From Paenibacillus sp. Root52 (lineage in GTDB: Bacteria > Bacillota > Bacilli > Paenibacillales > Paenibacillaceae), in the NCBI RefSeq assembly GCF_001426865.1, contig NZ_LMFO01000006.1, forward strand, positions 624 to 64,623: DNA of 64,000 bases, read 5' to 3'. Below are positions 34,979-43,855 of this stretch, one piece after another; the first letter of the stretch is position 1, and every line of letters begins with the position of its first letter. A model generated the notes under the pieces. It did not search any database, had not been told where the DNA came from, and saw only the letters and a list, made by a program, of their open reading frames with translations. The position numbers and the translations under genes are program-made.

Positions 34979-35060
34979 TTTTATTTTTGGGCAGATATCA
35001 TTTCCATTTCCCATCAAAACAACGATATGATGTAGTCCTCTATTCTGGATCATAAAGCGA

Positions 35061-35483
35061 TCATAACGTACACACAACAATCTCAATATCCGTCTCAGCA
35101 AATGTATCCTGAATAATTGTCCGTACCTTCTCCCATTTCAATCGATCCAGTCCACATCCAATCTGTGGCATGGCTAGCTTGCGAATTCCTTGAGCGACAC
35201 ATACGCTATGCATGGATTCTACTGCACGGGTAAAGGACTGATATGTCGGCTTATTCGAGAACTTCGCCTTCGTGACCAAGTTCAAAGTTCGCCCTACTGG
35301 ATAACATGTTCCGATCTCCAGAGGTTCTTGCTTCGCTTGCTCCTGTAGTCCCTCTAGTCCGAATCGTTGTCTAAACTGAACCGCAATCCCTGCCCCCATA
35401 CGAGCATCGGCTGAAATACAATGTGCTAGCGAATAGTCTTCATCCATGGCGAATAAATCCTGCTGTATCTCCCTAAACTCCAT
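35061..35483 (-). CDS. macrodomain protein, ADP-ribose binding or deacylase type
   Basis: 140 residues, a single macrodomain. AHCISADARMGAGIAVQF matches the first ligand loop and the LAMPQIGCGLDRLKW segment the second; both are typical of the Poa1p/TARG1-like branch that removes ADP-ribose or O-acetyl or phosphate groups from it. GGGAGG precedes the ATG. It is the last gene of the four-gene ADP-ribose operon, 27 bases after the PARG-like gene. Enzyme activity is inferred from family. Confidence 0.9.
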   Translation of the reverse strand: MEFREIQQDLFAMDEDYSLAHCISADARMGAGIAVQFRQRFGLEGLQEQAKQEPLEIGTCYPVGRTLNLVTKAKFSNKPTYQSFTRAVESMHSVCVAQGIRKLAMPQIGCGLDRLKWEKVRTIIQDTFAETDIEIVVCTL

Positions 35484-35510
35484 ACTGATTCTCTACCTCC
35501 CAATAATAGG

Positions 35511-36455
35511 TTATGCTCCAGCGAAACGCTGCTGAAATGCATTCAACGTCGACTGCTCTTTGGTTCGATCAAAGATAGCAAATACGATTCGTTCGAATGC
35601 CTCTCGATCATGTTCTTGTACCAATACATCATGGAAAAACTTCGCGACCTGCAAAGGATCATTCCGAAATACGCCACAGCCAAATGCCCCCAGTACAATG
35701 GTACGATGTCTATGTGCGATTGCTACGTCCAAAATGTACCGAATCCGTTGCTTCATGACCGACTCGATCACTTGATCATCAGCTTCTTCTCGCGCTCTCA
35801 CAACACCCGCATTGACGGCTGGAGCGGTAATAAATGCTGCACAATACGGCTTAACTAACAATCGATCTTGATCATCACGAATTACTGGAACCGCAGGTGA
35901 ATAGATCATATGATCCGAGTATAGACAGGTTCGCAGCTTCCGATTATGTTCATACATCTCTGTCATCTGCGCAATGCATGGGTACAGCCCTGTTGCACGT
36001 GCCAGACTTTCCTCCTGAGCTTGACTCCCTCCAAGGAATCCACCGCCGGGGTTTTTGGCTGAAGCAAAGTTCAGGCAGACAACATCCTTCCACTGCTCAT
36101 CCGTCACAAGACGTGCAGCAGCCGCAAGTGTTGTTTCTCCCGTAACTTCGATGACAGTACTGGATGGGTTAGCTGATGGAGACACCCGTTCCCGCTGATC
36201 CTTGAGTGTTTGCAGCTCTGCTGGTCGGTATAACACTGAATGCTGGATGGCATATTGCATATCCTCATCGATCCTTACGTTCCGATCATATGAATTGACA
36301 TAGCTTCCCTGCTCGAGAATAGCTAACGTTTCATGGGCAATACGCGATCTGCTTGCGCGTTGATTCTTCGGTTGGTTATGAGTCGTTCTTGTATGACTAT
36401 GCTGGCTAGGATTCGTTTTGCTGTTGGTACTCAAGTTCTGTTTATGTTCACTCAT
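35511..36455 (-). CDS. TIGR02452-family protein, bacterial-type poly(ADP-ribose) glycohydrolase
   Basis: 314 residues. The macro-like catalytic core has VCLNFASAKNPGGGFLGG followed by SQAQEESLARATGLY, the G-G-G-x6-8-Q-E-E signature of bacterial PARG; the two glutamates in QEES are the catalytic pair. FGCGVFRNDP is a further fold motif. The N-terminus is Ser/Asn/Thr-rich and probably disordered. I set the start at ATG 36455, overlapping the NADAR stop by 8 bases; GTG 36470 is an in-frame alternative. It would remove ADP-ribose chains or single units from targets. Confidence 0.9.
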   Translation of the reverse strand: MSEHKQNLSTNSKTNPSQHSHTRTTHNQPKNQRASRSRIAHETLAILEQGSYVNSYDRNVRIDEDMQYAIQHSVLYRPAELQTLKDQRERVSPSANPSSTVIEVTGETTLAAAARLVTDEQWKDVVCLNFASAKNPGGGFLGGSQAQEESLARATGLYPCIAQMTEMYEHNRKLRTCLYSDHMIYSPAVPVIRDDQDRLLVKPYCAAFITAPAVNAGVVRAREEADDQVIESVMKQRIRYILDVAIAHRHRTIVLGAFGCGVFRNDPLQVAKFFHDVLVQEHDREAFERIVFAIFDRTKEQSTLNAFQQRFAGA

Positions 36456-36939
36456 GTGTATCACTTCCACTTTCTATGTTCTCTCTCAACTGGGTAAGAA
36501 TCTCGCCTAACCAGTTCGTTCCTCTCCACGTTCTTCGATTCCGAATTCGTGGGTCTTCTTCCGCTAAGCCTACTCCCCAGATTCGGTCATCTGGACTTGC
36601 TTCTACAAGGGTTGTGCCACGAGTAGCCAGCAATGCTTCCAGTAGAACGTCATTCTGCGTGAATTTCGCTTCATTCCCCTCATAAACGATGCGCTTGCAC
36701 TCCGCTTCCCAGACCGTCTGGTTGAAGTTAGCAACCTGTCTGCCTAGTTTTTTTTGCACAGATGCGGAGCTTGATTTCAGTATTTTATCTGCAATAGCCT
36801 GATCTCCGAACAATAGTGCTTTCTGGTGCATCATGTATTGCTCCGCGCTAGTATAAGGTACACCGTTCACTACAAAATCTGCGGGATGCCACTGGGAGAA
36901 CGGCGATGCTGTGCGCCAGAAGAAAGTAAACTTCTCCAT
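36448..36939 (-). CDS. NADAR-family protein (YbiA-like)
   Basis: 163 residues, a single NADAR domain: FFWRTASPFSQWHPADF at the N-terminus, TSAEQYMMHQKALLFGD, then the late NRRTWRGTNWLGEIL. NADAR proteins are N-glycosidases that act on ADP-ribose-linked compounds; some reverse guanine ADP-ribosylation by DarT1-like toxins. AAAGGAGGAG lies about 9 bases before the ATG. It is the second gene of the operon, 50 bases after the Nudix regulator. Its substrate here is unproven. Confidence 0.9.
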   Translation of the reverse strand: MEKFTFFWRTASPFSQWHPADFVVNGVPYTSAEQYMMHQKALLFGDQAIADKILKSSSASVQKKLGRQVANFNQTVWEAECKRIVYEGNEAKFTQNDVLLEALLATRGTTLVEASPDDRIWGVGLAEEDPRIRNRRTWRGTNWLGEILTQLRENIESGSDTHE

Positions 36940-36989
36940 TGTAATCTCCTCCTTTCTCTAGATATAATACTCCACTTAAATCCGTCTAC

Positions 36990-37901
36990 TTACGTTGCAG
37001 GCCGATCAGGATTCAACCGATATAAGCGGGATGGACGATGTCCTGCACTGCCTGTATATTCCCCCGTCTCTACGACCCAGTCCGCAATTTTACGCCGAAA
37101 AGCAGCCGCCAGCAGCTTTTTGCCACCGATAATTTCGTATACTTTCTGTAATGCCGTTAGTGTAAACGTGTCGGGCATGAGATTAAATGCAATGTCTGTA
37201 TACTCCACCTTCGAGCGCAGACGCTCCAGGGCATACAAAATAATCTTGGCATGATCAAAGGCAATTCCCTGCGCTTCCACCACCCGTATGCTATTGCTCC
37301 GTACTCGCCCTTCTATCGATTCCTTGGTTTCGATCACAGCCGATAACTCCTCAGTTCCATTCATCAAAATCAACTGAATCCGTCGCTCGGTTATTCGCCC
37401 ATGCTCGTGGATATGGCGCTTCTCCTCCACCAGTCGCTGCTCCATTCGGAACCAGTCCGCTTCGCTTGCATCATCACCAGCTTCCAGCTCTAGCTCACTG
37501 CTATCCACTAATGCCATATAGGAACAACTGATGACACGTGTACGAGGATCACGGCGGACATCTCCCCAGGTGTATAGTTGTTCCAAATAGATGTTGTCTA
37601 ATCCAGTCTCTGTGTATAGCTCCCTGCGCGCAGCTTCTTCCAGAGACTCATCCATGGATACGAATCCTCCCGGGAGTGCCCACTGCCCCAGATAGGGATG
37701 CCCTCCTCGTCGAATCATTAAGAGCTGAAGTGCAGGCTCTGCAAGTTTACGATAATTGGACTGTGTCTCATTGCGAATCGTAAATACAAGCATATCGACG
37801 GTGACCGAAGGACGCTCGTAATCCTCCACGTTATAGGTTGCTAGAAACTGTTGCTCACTCATTTGCTCATGCTTTTGCTCTTCACTTCTTGAACCGTCCA
37901 C
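36990..37901 (-). CDS. NrtR-like regulator: Nudix domain plus winged helix
   Basis: About 303 residues. The Nudix domain (about 30-170) has the box GGFVSMDESLEEAARREL then YTETGL; one Glu of the REUXEEXGU pattern is Thr, as often seen in NrtR regulators that bind ADP-ribose without hydrolysis. The C-terminus (about 200-300) has a winged-helix part (FTLTALQKVYEIIGGKKL, then FRRKIADWVVETG) typical of NrtR. Start: GTG 37901 with GGGGG 8 bases upstream is my choice; ATG 37916 and ATG 37844-region starts are possible. It heads the NADAR-PARG-macro operon and probably autoregulates through the boxes at 37947. Confidence 0.85.
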   Translation of the reverse strand: MDGSRSEEQKHEQMSEQQFLATYNVEDYERPSVTVDMLVFTIRNETQSNYRKLAEPALQLLMIRRGGHPYLGQWALPGGFVSMDESLEEAARRELYTETGLDNIYLEQLYTWGDVRRDPRTRVISCSYMALVDSSELELEAGDDASEADWFRMEQRLVEEKRHIHEHGRITERRIQLILMNGTEELSAVIETKESIEGRVRSNSIRVVEAQGIAFDHAKIILYALERLRSKVEYTDIAFNLMPDTFTLTALQKVYEIIGGKKLLAAAFRRKIADWVVETGEYTGSAGHRPSRLYRLNPDRPAT

Positions 37902-37946
37902 CAGAAGAACCCCCATGTACTTTATATTGAAAAAAATACTCCGGTT

Positions 37947-37971
37947 TGTTATTAACATTTTGTTATTAACA
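37947..37971. promoter_or_regulatory. two tandem identical palindromes, candidate NrtR-like operator
   Basis: TGTTATTAACA occurs at 37947-37957 and again at 37961-37971, 14 bases apart. Each copy is a palindrome around its central base. They lie 46-70 bases upstream of the Nudix regulator start. A third half-site (TTTAACA) is near 37988. The arrangement suggests an autoregulatory operator for the ADP-ribose operon. Confidence 0.7.
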
Positions 37972-38060
37972 TTAAGATAATATCAATTTAACATATCGAT
38001 CTCGCTCGAGTCAATATTTCCCATGCCTAAGCGTTGAACCGAAATAAGTAGTAAAATCCC

Positions 38061-38110
38061 TTGACCTTATGTCAAATCAAACTTATCATTTAGTTAGTCG
38101 ACTAACTAAA
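38061..38110 (+). promoter_or_regulatory. promoter and perfect MarR operator
   Basis: TTGACC (38061-38066), 17-base spacer, TATCAT (38084-38089), directly followed by a perfect 22-bp palindrome at 38089-38110 with half-site TTTAGTTAGTC. The palindrome covers the expected transcription start, an ideal site for MarR repression. The leader to the marR ATG at 38124 is very short. Confidence 0.88.
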
Positions 38111-38123
38111 AGGATGGAAACGT

Positions 38124-38558
38124 ATGAATCCAGCACGTAATGAACGGCTAATGGGACAGCTATCCGAACTCGTCAAGCTTCAGCGTTACAAAATTCATGA
38201 GAGGCTTGTTAACCACCCCGAGCTGTATCCCGGTCAGCCTCCCCTTCTATTCCAGTTGGAACGTGAAGACGGCCAGACTCAGAAACATCTAGCTGAACAG
38301 CTTCGGCGCACACCGGCTACCGTAACCGTGATGCTGAAGAGGATGGAAACATCGGGCTATGTAAGACGGGAACCCGATCCGAAGGATCAGCGAAGTCTAC
38401 GGGTGTACCTCACGGATCTTGGGCGCACTGCACTGCATGACCTAAGAGAGGTATTCCAAGAGCTGGAGGAACAGGCTCAGAAAGGCTTCACCCCCGAAGA
38501 ATCACAGATGATGTCTACGCTCGCGCAGCGTATGGTGCAGAATTTACGTGATATTTAA
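38124..38558 (+). CDS. MarR-family regulator of the ABC exporter
   Basis: 144 residues with the MarR winged helix: FQLEREDGQTQKHLAEQL, TPATVTVMLKRMETSGYV, then the wing REPDPKDQRSLRVYLTD. AAAGGATGG precedes the ATG. It is the first gene of a marR-ABC-ABC operon and sits just behind a perfect palindromic operator, so it likely represses the operon until a drug or metabolite binds. Confidence 0.93.
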   Translation: MNPARNERLMGQLSELVKLQRYKIHERLVNHPELYPGQPPLLFQLEREDGQTQKHLAEQLRRTPATVTVMLKRMETSGYVRREPDPKDQRSLRVYLTDLGRTALHDLREVFQELEEQAQKGFTPEESQMMSTLAQRMVQNLRDI

Positions 38559-38622
38559 TGTAGTTACTAGTTCTACAAATCATGCAGCATGAAATGCAAT
38601 ATGAGATGAGGTGATTTTCCGA

Positions 38623-40374
38623 TTGTGGTCGTTAAAACGATTTTTAACCCCTTATAAGTCAGCCGCTATCCTCGCCCCGCTGCTCATGGTTCTTGAGGTT
38701 ACCATGGATCTGCTTCAGCCGAAACTAATGTCAAGCATTGTTGATGATGGGGTGCTTGCAGGAGACCTGTCCCACATTATACGGACAGGATTATTTATGC
38801 TTTTATTTGCGCTGATCGGCTGGGTTGGAGGAGCGGGTTGTACGTTATTTTCCAGTAAGGCTGCGGTCGGATATGGTACAGATCTACGTCAGGAGTTGTT
38901 TGATCATATTCAGACCTTCTCCTTCCGCAATCTGGATACGTTCCGTGAAGGCTCTCTAATCACTCGGCTCACGAGTGATATTACACAGATGCAGACCTTT
39001 GTGCAGATGCTTCTGCGCATGTTTATCCGCTCACCGATGCTGATCATCGGAAGTGTCATTATGGCTTTTACGATTAGTGTCAAGCTGGCGCTCATTCTGA
39101 TCTTGACGATGCCGGTTCTGTTTATTCTGCTCTATGTGCTCATCCGAGCCTCGTATCCCCTGTTCGCAAGTGTTCAGGATAAACTGGATAAGGTTAATGC
39201 TGTTCTGCAGGAAAACCTTGCTGGCATTCGTGTCGTCAAGGCATTTGCCCGTGCGAACCTGGAGCGTTCACGCTTTAAGCAATCCAATCAAGATTATACC
39301 GAAACTGCGGTGAAGGCATGGCGCATTGTAACATTGAATGCTCCTGTTCTGAGCCTCATGCTGAATGCAACAATCGTAGCGGTATTATGGTTTGGCGGTT
39401 ATCAGGTGGTCGGAGGTAGCATCGCTGCCGGGGATCTGATTGCTTTTATTAACTATGTAACGGTTGTACTCTCATCACTTACCTCTATCGGAATGATGAT
39501 GATGAGCTTCTCTCGTGCTAAGGTATCTGCTGCTCGGATCAACGAGGTTCTCCACACGCAGCCGGATATTCAATCTGGAAGTGCCATTGTTCGTGAAGGC
39601 ACAACATTAAGAGATATAAATCGCAGTAGTTCTGGACAGGTGGAATTCAGAGACGTTTCTTTCGGGTATGACGGAGAGCCTGCGTTGACTGGAATCACCT
39701 TTACAGCTAAACCAGGGGAAAAAGTAGCTTTACTCGGCTCTACCGGCTCAGGCAAAACCTCACTGGTACAGTTAATTCCCCGATTGTATGATGCCTCACA
39801 AGGCGAAGTCCTCGTCAATGGAATGAACGTAAAGCAATGGGATCTGCATGATCTTCGCAGCCGCGTCTCCATTGTCTTACAGGAATCCATCCTGTTTAGT
39901 GGCAGCATTCGTGACAATATCGGTTATGGCAAACCCAATGCAACTGAGGAAGAGATTCGTCAAGCTGCGCAAGCAGCGGCTGCACATGAATTCATTATGA
40001 ACCTGAAGGACGGTTATGACACCGAGCTAGGACAACGGGGCGTCAACCTCTCAGGCGGTCAGAAACAGCGGATTTCTATTGCACGTGCGCTTCTTATGCA
40101 ACCGGAGGTTCTCATCTTAGATGACAGTACAAGCGCTGTAGATCTGCGAACCGAAGCGAGCATACAGAAGTCATTGCATACGTTGATGAAAGACAGCACC
40201 ACGATATTGATTGCCCAGCGAATCTCTTCCGTACAGGATGCTGATTGTATCTATGTGCTTGAAGAAGGACGCATTGTAGCTAGCGGCACACATGATCAAC
40301 TCATGGCACATTCGCCGCTCTACCAGTCGATCTATGATTCACAACAGCGGAAGGAGGATGTTCACTATGGCTAA
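38623..40374 (+). CDS. ABC exporter half-transporter with degenerate ATP site (heterodimer subunit 1)
   Basis: 583 residues: six membrane helices (about 15-300), then a nucleotide-binding domain with Walker A LLGSTGSGKTS and signature NLSGGQKQR. Walker B reads VLILDDSTSAVD, with Asp where the catalytic Glu should be. This is the known mark of the degenerate site in heterodimeric exporters such as BmrC/D, LmrC/D and TM287/288. The start is TTG 38623 (MWSLKRFL) with GAGGTG upstream; GTG 38611 overlaps that site. The gene overlaps the partner by 8 bases. Substrate: probably drugs or lipids, not determinable. Confidence 0.9.
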   Translation: MWSLKRFLTPYKSAAILAPLLMVLEVTMDLLQPKLMSSIVDDGVLAGDLSHIIRTGLFMLLFALIGWVGGAGCTLFSSKAAVGYGTDLRQELFDHIQTFSFRNLDTFREGSLITRLTSDITQMQTFVQMLLRMFIRSPMLIIGSVIMAFTISVKLALILILTMPVLFILLYVLIRASYPLFASVQDKLDKVNAVLQENLAGIRVVKAFARANLERSRFKQSNQDYTETAVKAWRIVTLNAPVLSLMLNATIVAVLWFGGYQVVGGSIAAGDLIAFINYVTVVLSSLTSIGMMMMSFSRAKVSAARINEVLHTQPDIQSGSAIVREGTTLRDINRSSSGQVEFRDVSFGYDGEPALTGITFTAKPGEKVALLGSTGSGKTSLVQLIPRLYDASQGEVLVNGMNVKQWDLHDLRSRVSIVLQESILFSGSIRDNIGYGKPNATEEEIRQAAQAAAAHEFIMNLKDGYDTELGQRGVNLSGGQKQRISIARALLMQPEVLILDDSTSAVDLRTEASIQKSLHTLMKDSTTILIAQRISSVQDADCIYVLEEGRIVASGTHDQLMAHSPLYQSIYDSQQRKEDVHYG

Positions 40375-42193
40375 ACCTATATCTTCCTCCAGTCCATCAA
40401 CTGCCTTGCCTCCAATCAGTGGCAGAATGGGGCCACCAGGCAGAGGGCCAGTACCTAAGGTTCGCGCGAACAATGCAAAACACGCTATTCTCCGAGTTTG
40501 GTCCTATATGGGGCAACATCGAGCAGGCGTCATTGCCGCACTGATCTTGACTGCCATTGGTACGTTGTTAAATCTTGCTGGCCCTTATCTGCTCGGCCGA
40601 GCAGTGAACGAACATATTGTCCCCAGAATAACGGAGGGGCTTCTAAAGGAATGCCTTTTGTTACTGGCCGTGTATGTTCTAGGCTCTCTCATGATGTGGG
40701 CTCAATCCTTCGTCATGATCGGTGTGTCTCAGCTTACGGTGAAGGATCTACGCCAAGATCTCTTCTCCCGGTTGCAGCAGCTTCCGATCAGCTTTTTCGA
40801 TAAAAATCAGAGCGGCGATCTGATGAGTCGTGCTACCAATGACATTGATAATGTATCCACCACACTGAACCAGAGTGTGACCCAATTGATGTCGAGTGCC
40901 ATTCTGCTCGTTGGCTCCTTATCCATCATGCTCGCTTTGGATGTGCGGCTCACCCTTCTCAGCTTAATTACTGTACCGTTAATTACGATTGCCACGCGGC
41001 TGATCGCTTCCAAAACGCGTAAGCATTTCACAGCACAGCAGAAGTTGCTTGGTGAACTGAATGGTTATGCGCAAGAGACGATTGCCGGGCAAAAGGTCGT
41101 CACTGCCTATAATCGTCAGAATGAGGCTCATAAGCATTTTGTCGGACTCAACGAGAAGCTACGTGTATCCAGTACGCAGGCTCAGAGCGTTTCCGGATTA
41201 GTTGGCCCTACCATGAACGTGATGAACAATATCGGCTTCGCTATTCTGGCTGCTGTTGGAGGCTGGATGGCGTATCATAATCTGACGTCCATCGGTCTGA
41301 TTGTAAGTTTCCTTGCTTATTCCCGTCAGATTGAACGCCCGATTAATGATCTCGCGAACCAGTACAATTTGATTCAAGCCGCGATTGCTGGTGCCGAGCG
41401 TGTGTTTCATATTATTGATACACCAAGCGAGTACGTGGAGGAACAGAAAAAGCAACTGGATCAGATTCGGGGCAAGGTTGTATTCGAACATGTATCCTTC
41501 GGATATACACCCGAAAGACCTATTCTCAAAGATGTAAGCTTTACCGCTCAGCCAGGCGAGATGATTGCACTGGTTGGCCCAACGGGTGCAGGTAAAACAA
41601 CGATTATTAATCTACTGCCCCGCTTCTACGACATTACGGGTGGGCGAATTACGATCGATGATTGTGATATTGCCGAATTGGAGAAAGATCCTCTGCGGCG
41701 TGAGCTTGGCATTGTGCTGCAAGATGCTTACCTATTCTCAGGCACCATCCGGGACAATATCGCTTATGGTAAACCGGATGCAACAATAGAGCAGATTCGG
41801 CAGGCGGCCGAGCTTGCCAATGCACACTCATTCATTCGTAAGTTGCCGCAAGGGTACGATACCTCAATCATTGCTGGTGGCAGCAACTTAAGCCAAGGTC
41901 AACGTCAATTGTTAACCATCGCTAGAGCGATCTTGGCAGATCCAGCTATTCTCATTCTTGATGAAGCAACGAGTAGTATAGACACACGGACGGAAATGCA
42001 TATTCAACAAGCGATGCGGACGCTGATGAAAGGTCGAACGAGTTTCGTCATCGCCCACAGGCTCAGTACGATTCGTGAAGCAGACCAGATTCTTGTCATT
42101 GACGCAGGCGAAATCACGGAGCGAGGTAACCATGAGACGCTGATGAAGAAACAAGGCTTCTACTACCAGTTACATCAGGGACATCTCAGTTAG
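40367..42193 (+). CDS. ABC exporter half-transporter (heterodimer subunit 2)
   Basis: 608 residues. A Pro/Ser/Gly-rich lead (about 1-35) precedes six membrane helices and a nucleotide-binding domain with Walker A LVGPTGAGKTT, canonical Walker B AILILDEATSSID, but signature NLSQGQRQL, where the second residue pair deviates from LSGGQ. The canonical Walker B here and the degenerate one in the partner give one active and one inactive site. ATG 40367 has GGAGGATG 7 bases upstream; a longer in-frame start at 40292 lies inside the upstream gene. Confidence 0.92.
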   Translation: MAKPISSSSPSTALPPISGRMGPPGRGPVPKVRANNAKHAILRVWSYMGQHRAGVIAALILTAIGTLLNLAGPYLLGRAVNEHIVPRITEGLLKECLLLLAVYVLGSLMMWAQSFVMIGVSQLTVKDLRQDLFSRLQQLPISFFDKNQSGDLMSRATNDIDNVSTTLNQSVTQLMSSAILLVGSLSIMLALDVRLTLLSLITVPLITIATRLIASKTRKHFTAQQKLLGELNGYAQETIAGQKVVTAYNRQNEAHKHFVGLNEKLRVSSTQAQSVSGLVGPTMNVMNNIGFAILAAVGGWMAYHNLTSIGLIVSFLAYSRQIERPINDLANQYNLIQAAIAGAERVFHIIDTPSEYVEEQKKQLDQIRGKVVFEHVSFGYTPERPILKDVSFTAQPGEMIALVGPTGAGKTTIINLLPRFYDITGGRITIDDCDIAELEKDPLRRELGIVLQDAYLFSGTIRDNIAYGKPDATIEQIRQAAELANAHSFIRKLPQGYDTSIIAGGSNLSQGQRQLLTIARAILADPAILILDEATSSIDTRTEMHIQQAMRTLMKGRTSFVIAHRLSTIREADQILVIDAGEITERGNHETLMKKQGFYYQLHQGHLS

Positions 42194-42236
42194 TCGTGAT
42201 GCCCTCTTATTCACCTCTTCTTCACTACACTAGCAA

Positions 42237-42279
42237 ACACGCCGTGCACCCTTCCTCGAAGGATGCACGGCGTGTTTTT
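42237..42279 (+). terminator. intrinsic terminator of the MarR-ABC operon
   Basis: ACACGCCGTGCA and its complement, with an inner CCTTC/GAAGG stem, then TTTTTA. It also sits just past the stop of the convergent kinase gene. Confidence 0.92.
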
Positions 42280-42283
42280 AGCT

Positions 42284-43855
42284 TCAAGCAACGAGCGGAA
42301 AGTATAACGTAAACGTCGAACCGCTTCCCTCTATGCTTTTAACGATAATTTTCCCTTGATGATCCTGAACAATTTTCTGACATAAAGCTAAACCCAGTCC
42401 CGTTCCTTCTTCCTTCGTTGTATAAAATGGGTTGAATATTTTGGAGATTGTCTGTGCTGGAATACCGCTCCCTGTATCCGTAATCGAGATGAGCGCTCTA
42501 TCTCCATCATGTAGAAGATCGATATGTACCTCTCCCGGATCAGTCATAGCTTCAAAAGCATTACGTATCAGGTTAATCAATACCTGTACGATTTTGTCCC
42601 GATCCATGTTCACAACCACAGGTTGCTCCGTCATCTCAAGCGTGATTCGATGTCCACGCGATACAGCATCTGATTCAGTTAGTGACATCACCCGCTCCAA
42701 ACAATGAGCTAGCTGTTCTGGTTTCATATGATTCGCCTGAGGTTTAGAAAATTGCAGAAATTCAGCGGTGAGATCCGTCACCCGGGTCACCTCTCCCATG
42801 ATTACCTCATACCATGGAGCAATATTGAAGGCTTGTCCTTTAGATAGCTGCAAGAAACCACGAATAGCTGTCAGTGGGTTACGAATTTCATGTGCCATAC
42901 CCGCAGCCAGTTCACCGACAGACCTCAGCCTTTCAGAACGAAACGTCTCTTCTTCGTTTTTGAGCCACTTACTACGTTGTTGCCGGAGCAGACGATCTTC
43001 AGCGATCGTCATTAATTGCTGATGTGACGCAGCTTCTGCGGGATATGTTGATGTGCTGTATACGACTTGTAATCCTTGTAACTTCTCGGATAATAACGAC
43101 AGCATACGTTCATCTACATCCTTTATTTCCGGATGTATGATCGCAAATCGATCACCTGCATAACGTGATATGCCGTGAGCATCTGCAAAGCGTTCCCGTA
43201 TGCGATTTCCTGTATCTTTGATCACTGTACACCAATTCGCTTCGACTTCTTGGCTAAAGCCATTGAAATTTTGAATGCTCAGCAGTATCAACGTAAAGGA
43301 ACGACGTTCCTCCACGACTTGTTTAATTACTCCCAAATAGCCTTCGTAATTCAGTAGCCCCGTTAACGGATCATGAAGGGTCAAGAATTGATTTTTCTCC
43401 CGAAGTCGACGCTTCTCAGCTTCACTGTTAATTAGCGTATGGTACAAAAAGATGATGACAACCGCTGTAATCATATCAAACAAAGATACCAACAATGTAT
43501 AAGCATCAATCGGCACATACGAGAGCCGAATAGCGGTATATTGTAACATGAGAATAATTGAAATAGGCAGTGTCTGTGTTACACGCTGTTTATTCTGAAT
43601 CAGGGACATAATGAGCATATAATACAGCATATTGCACCAATTCAGCTCTGTTAAATAATGAAATACCCCGAGGAAGATCCAATGTACCTTCCGCAGAACA
43701 GGATAACGCCCCTCGGCTAGGATACTCGCTACAAACAACACACCTGCACCTATGGCTAGCATTAAATAAGAGGTACGTTCCAGCATGTGAGAAGAGACGA
43801 TTACCAATAGACTTCCCAATGGAAAAATGATTATTTTCATCGTGTAACTTAGCAA
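42284..43855 (-). CDS. membrane histidine kinase with degenerate GGDEF domain
   Basis: 523 residues. Five or six membrane helices (about 1-140), then a GGDEF-like domain (LTLHDPLTGLLNYEGYL to about 300) in which the active motif reads RYAGDRFAI, so cyclase activity is unlikely. The kinase core follows: MAHEIRNPLTAIRGFLQL with the phosphorylated His, NLIRNAFEAM (N box), TDTGSGIP (G1) and GTGLGLALC (G2). The arrangement resembles sporulation-type kinases that feed Spo0F. No response regulator is adjacent, so it is an orphan. TTG 43855 is the start with AAAGGGGGCGAGG upstream; ATG 43840 is possible. Confidence 0.88.
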   Translation of the reverse strand: MLSYTMKIIIFPLGSLLVIVSSHMLERTSYLMLAIGAGVLFVASILAEGRYPVLRKVHWIFLGVFHYLTELNWCNMLYYMLIMSLIQNKQRVTQTLPISIILMLQYTAIRLSYVPIDAYTLLVSLFDMITAVVIIFLYHTLINSEAEKRRLREKNQFLTLHDPLTGLLNYEGYLGVIKQVVEERRSFTLILLSIQNFNGFSQEVEANWCTVIKDTGNRIRERFADAHGISRYAGDRFAIIHPEIKDVDERMLSLLSEKLQGLQVVYSTSTYPAEAASHQQLMTIAEDRLLRQQRSKWLKNEEETFRSERLRSVGELAAGMAHEIRNPLTAIRGFLQLSKGQAFNIAPWYEVIMGEVTRVTDLTAEFLQFSKPQANHMKPEQLAHCLERVMSLTESDAVSRGHRITLEMTEQPVVVNMDRDKIVQVLINLIRNAFEAMTDPGEVHIDLLHDGDRALISITDTGSGIPAQTISKIFNPFYTTKEEGTGLGLALCQKIVQDHQGKIIVKSIEGSGSTFTLYFPLVA

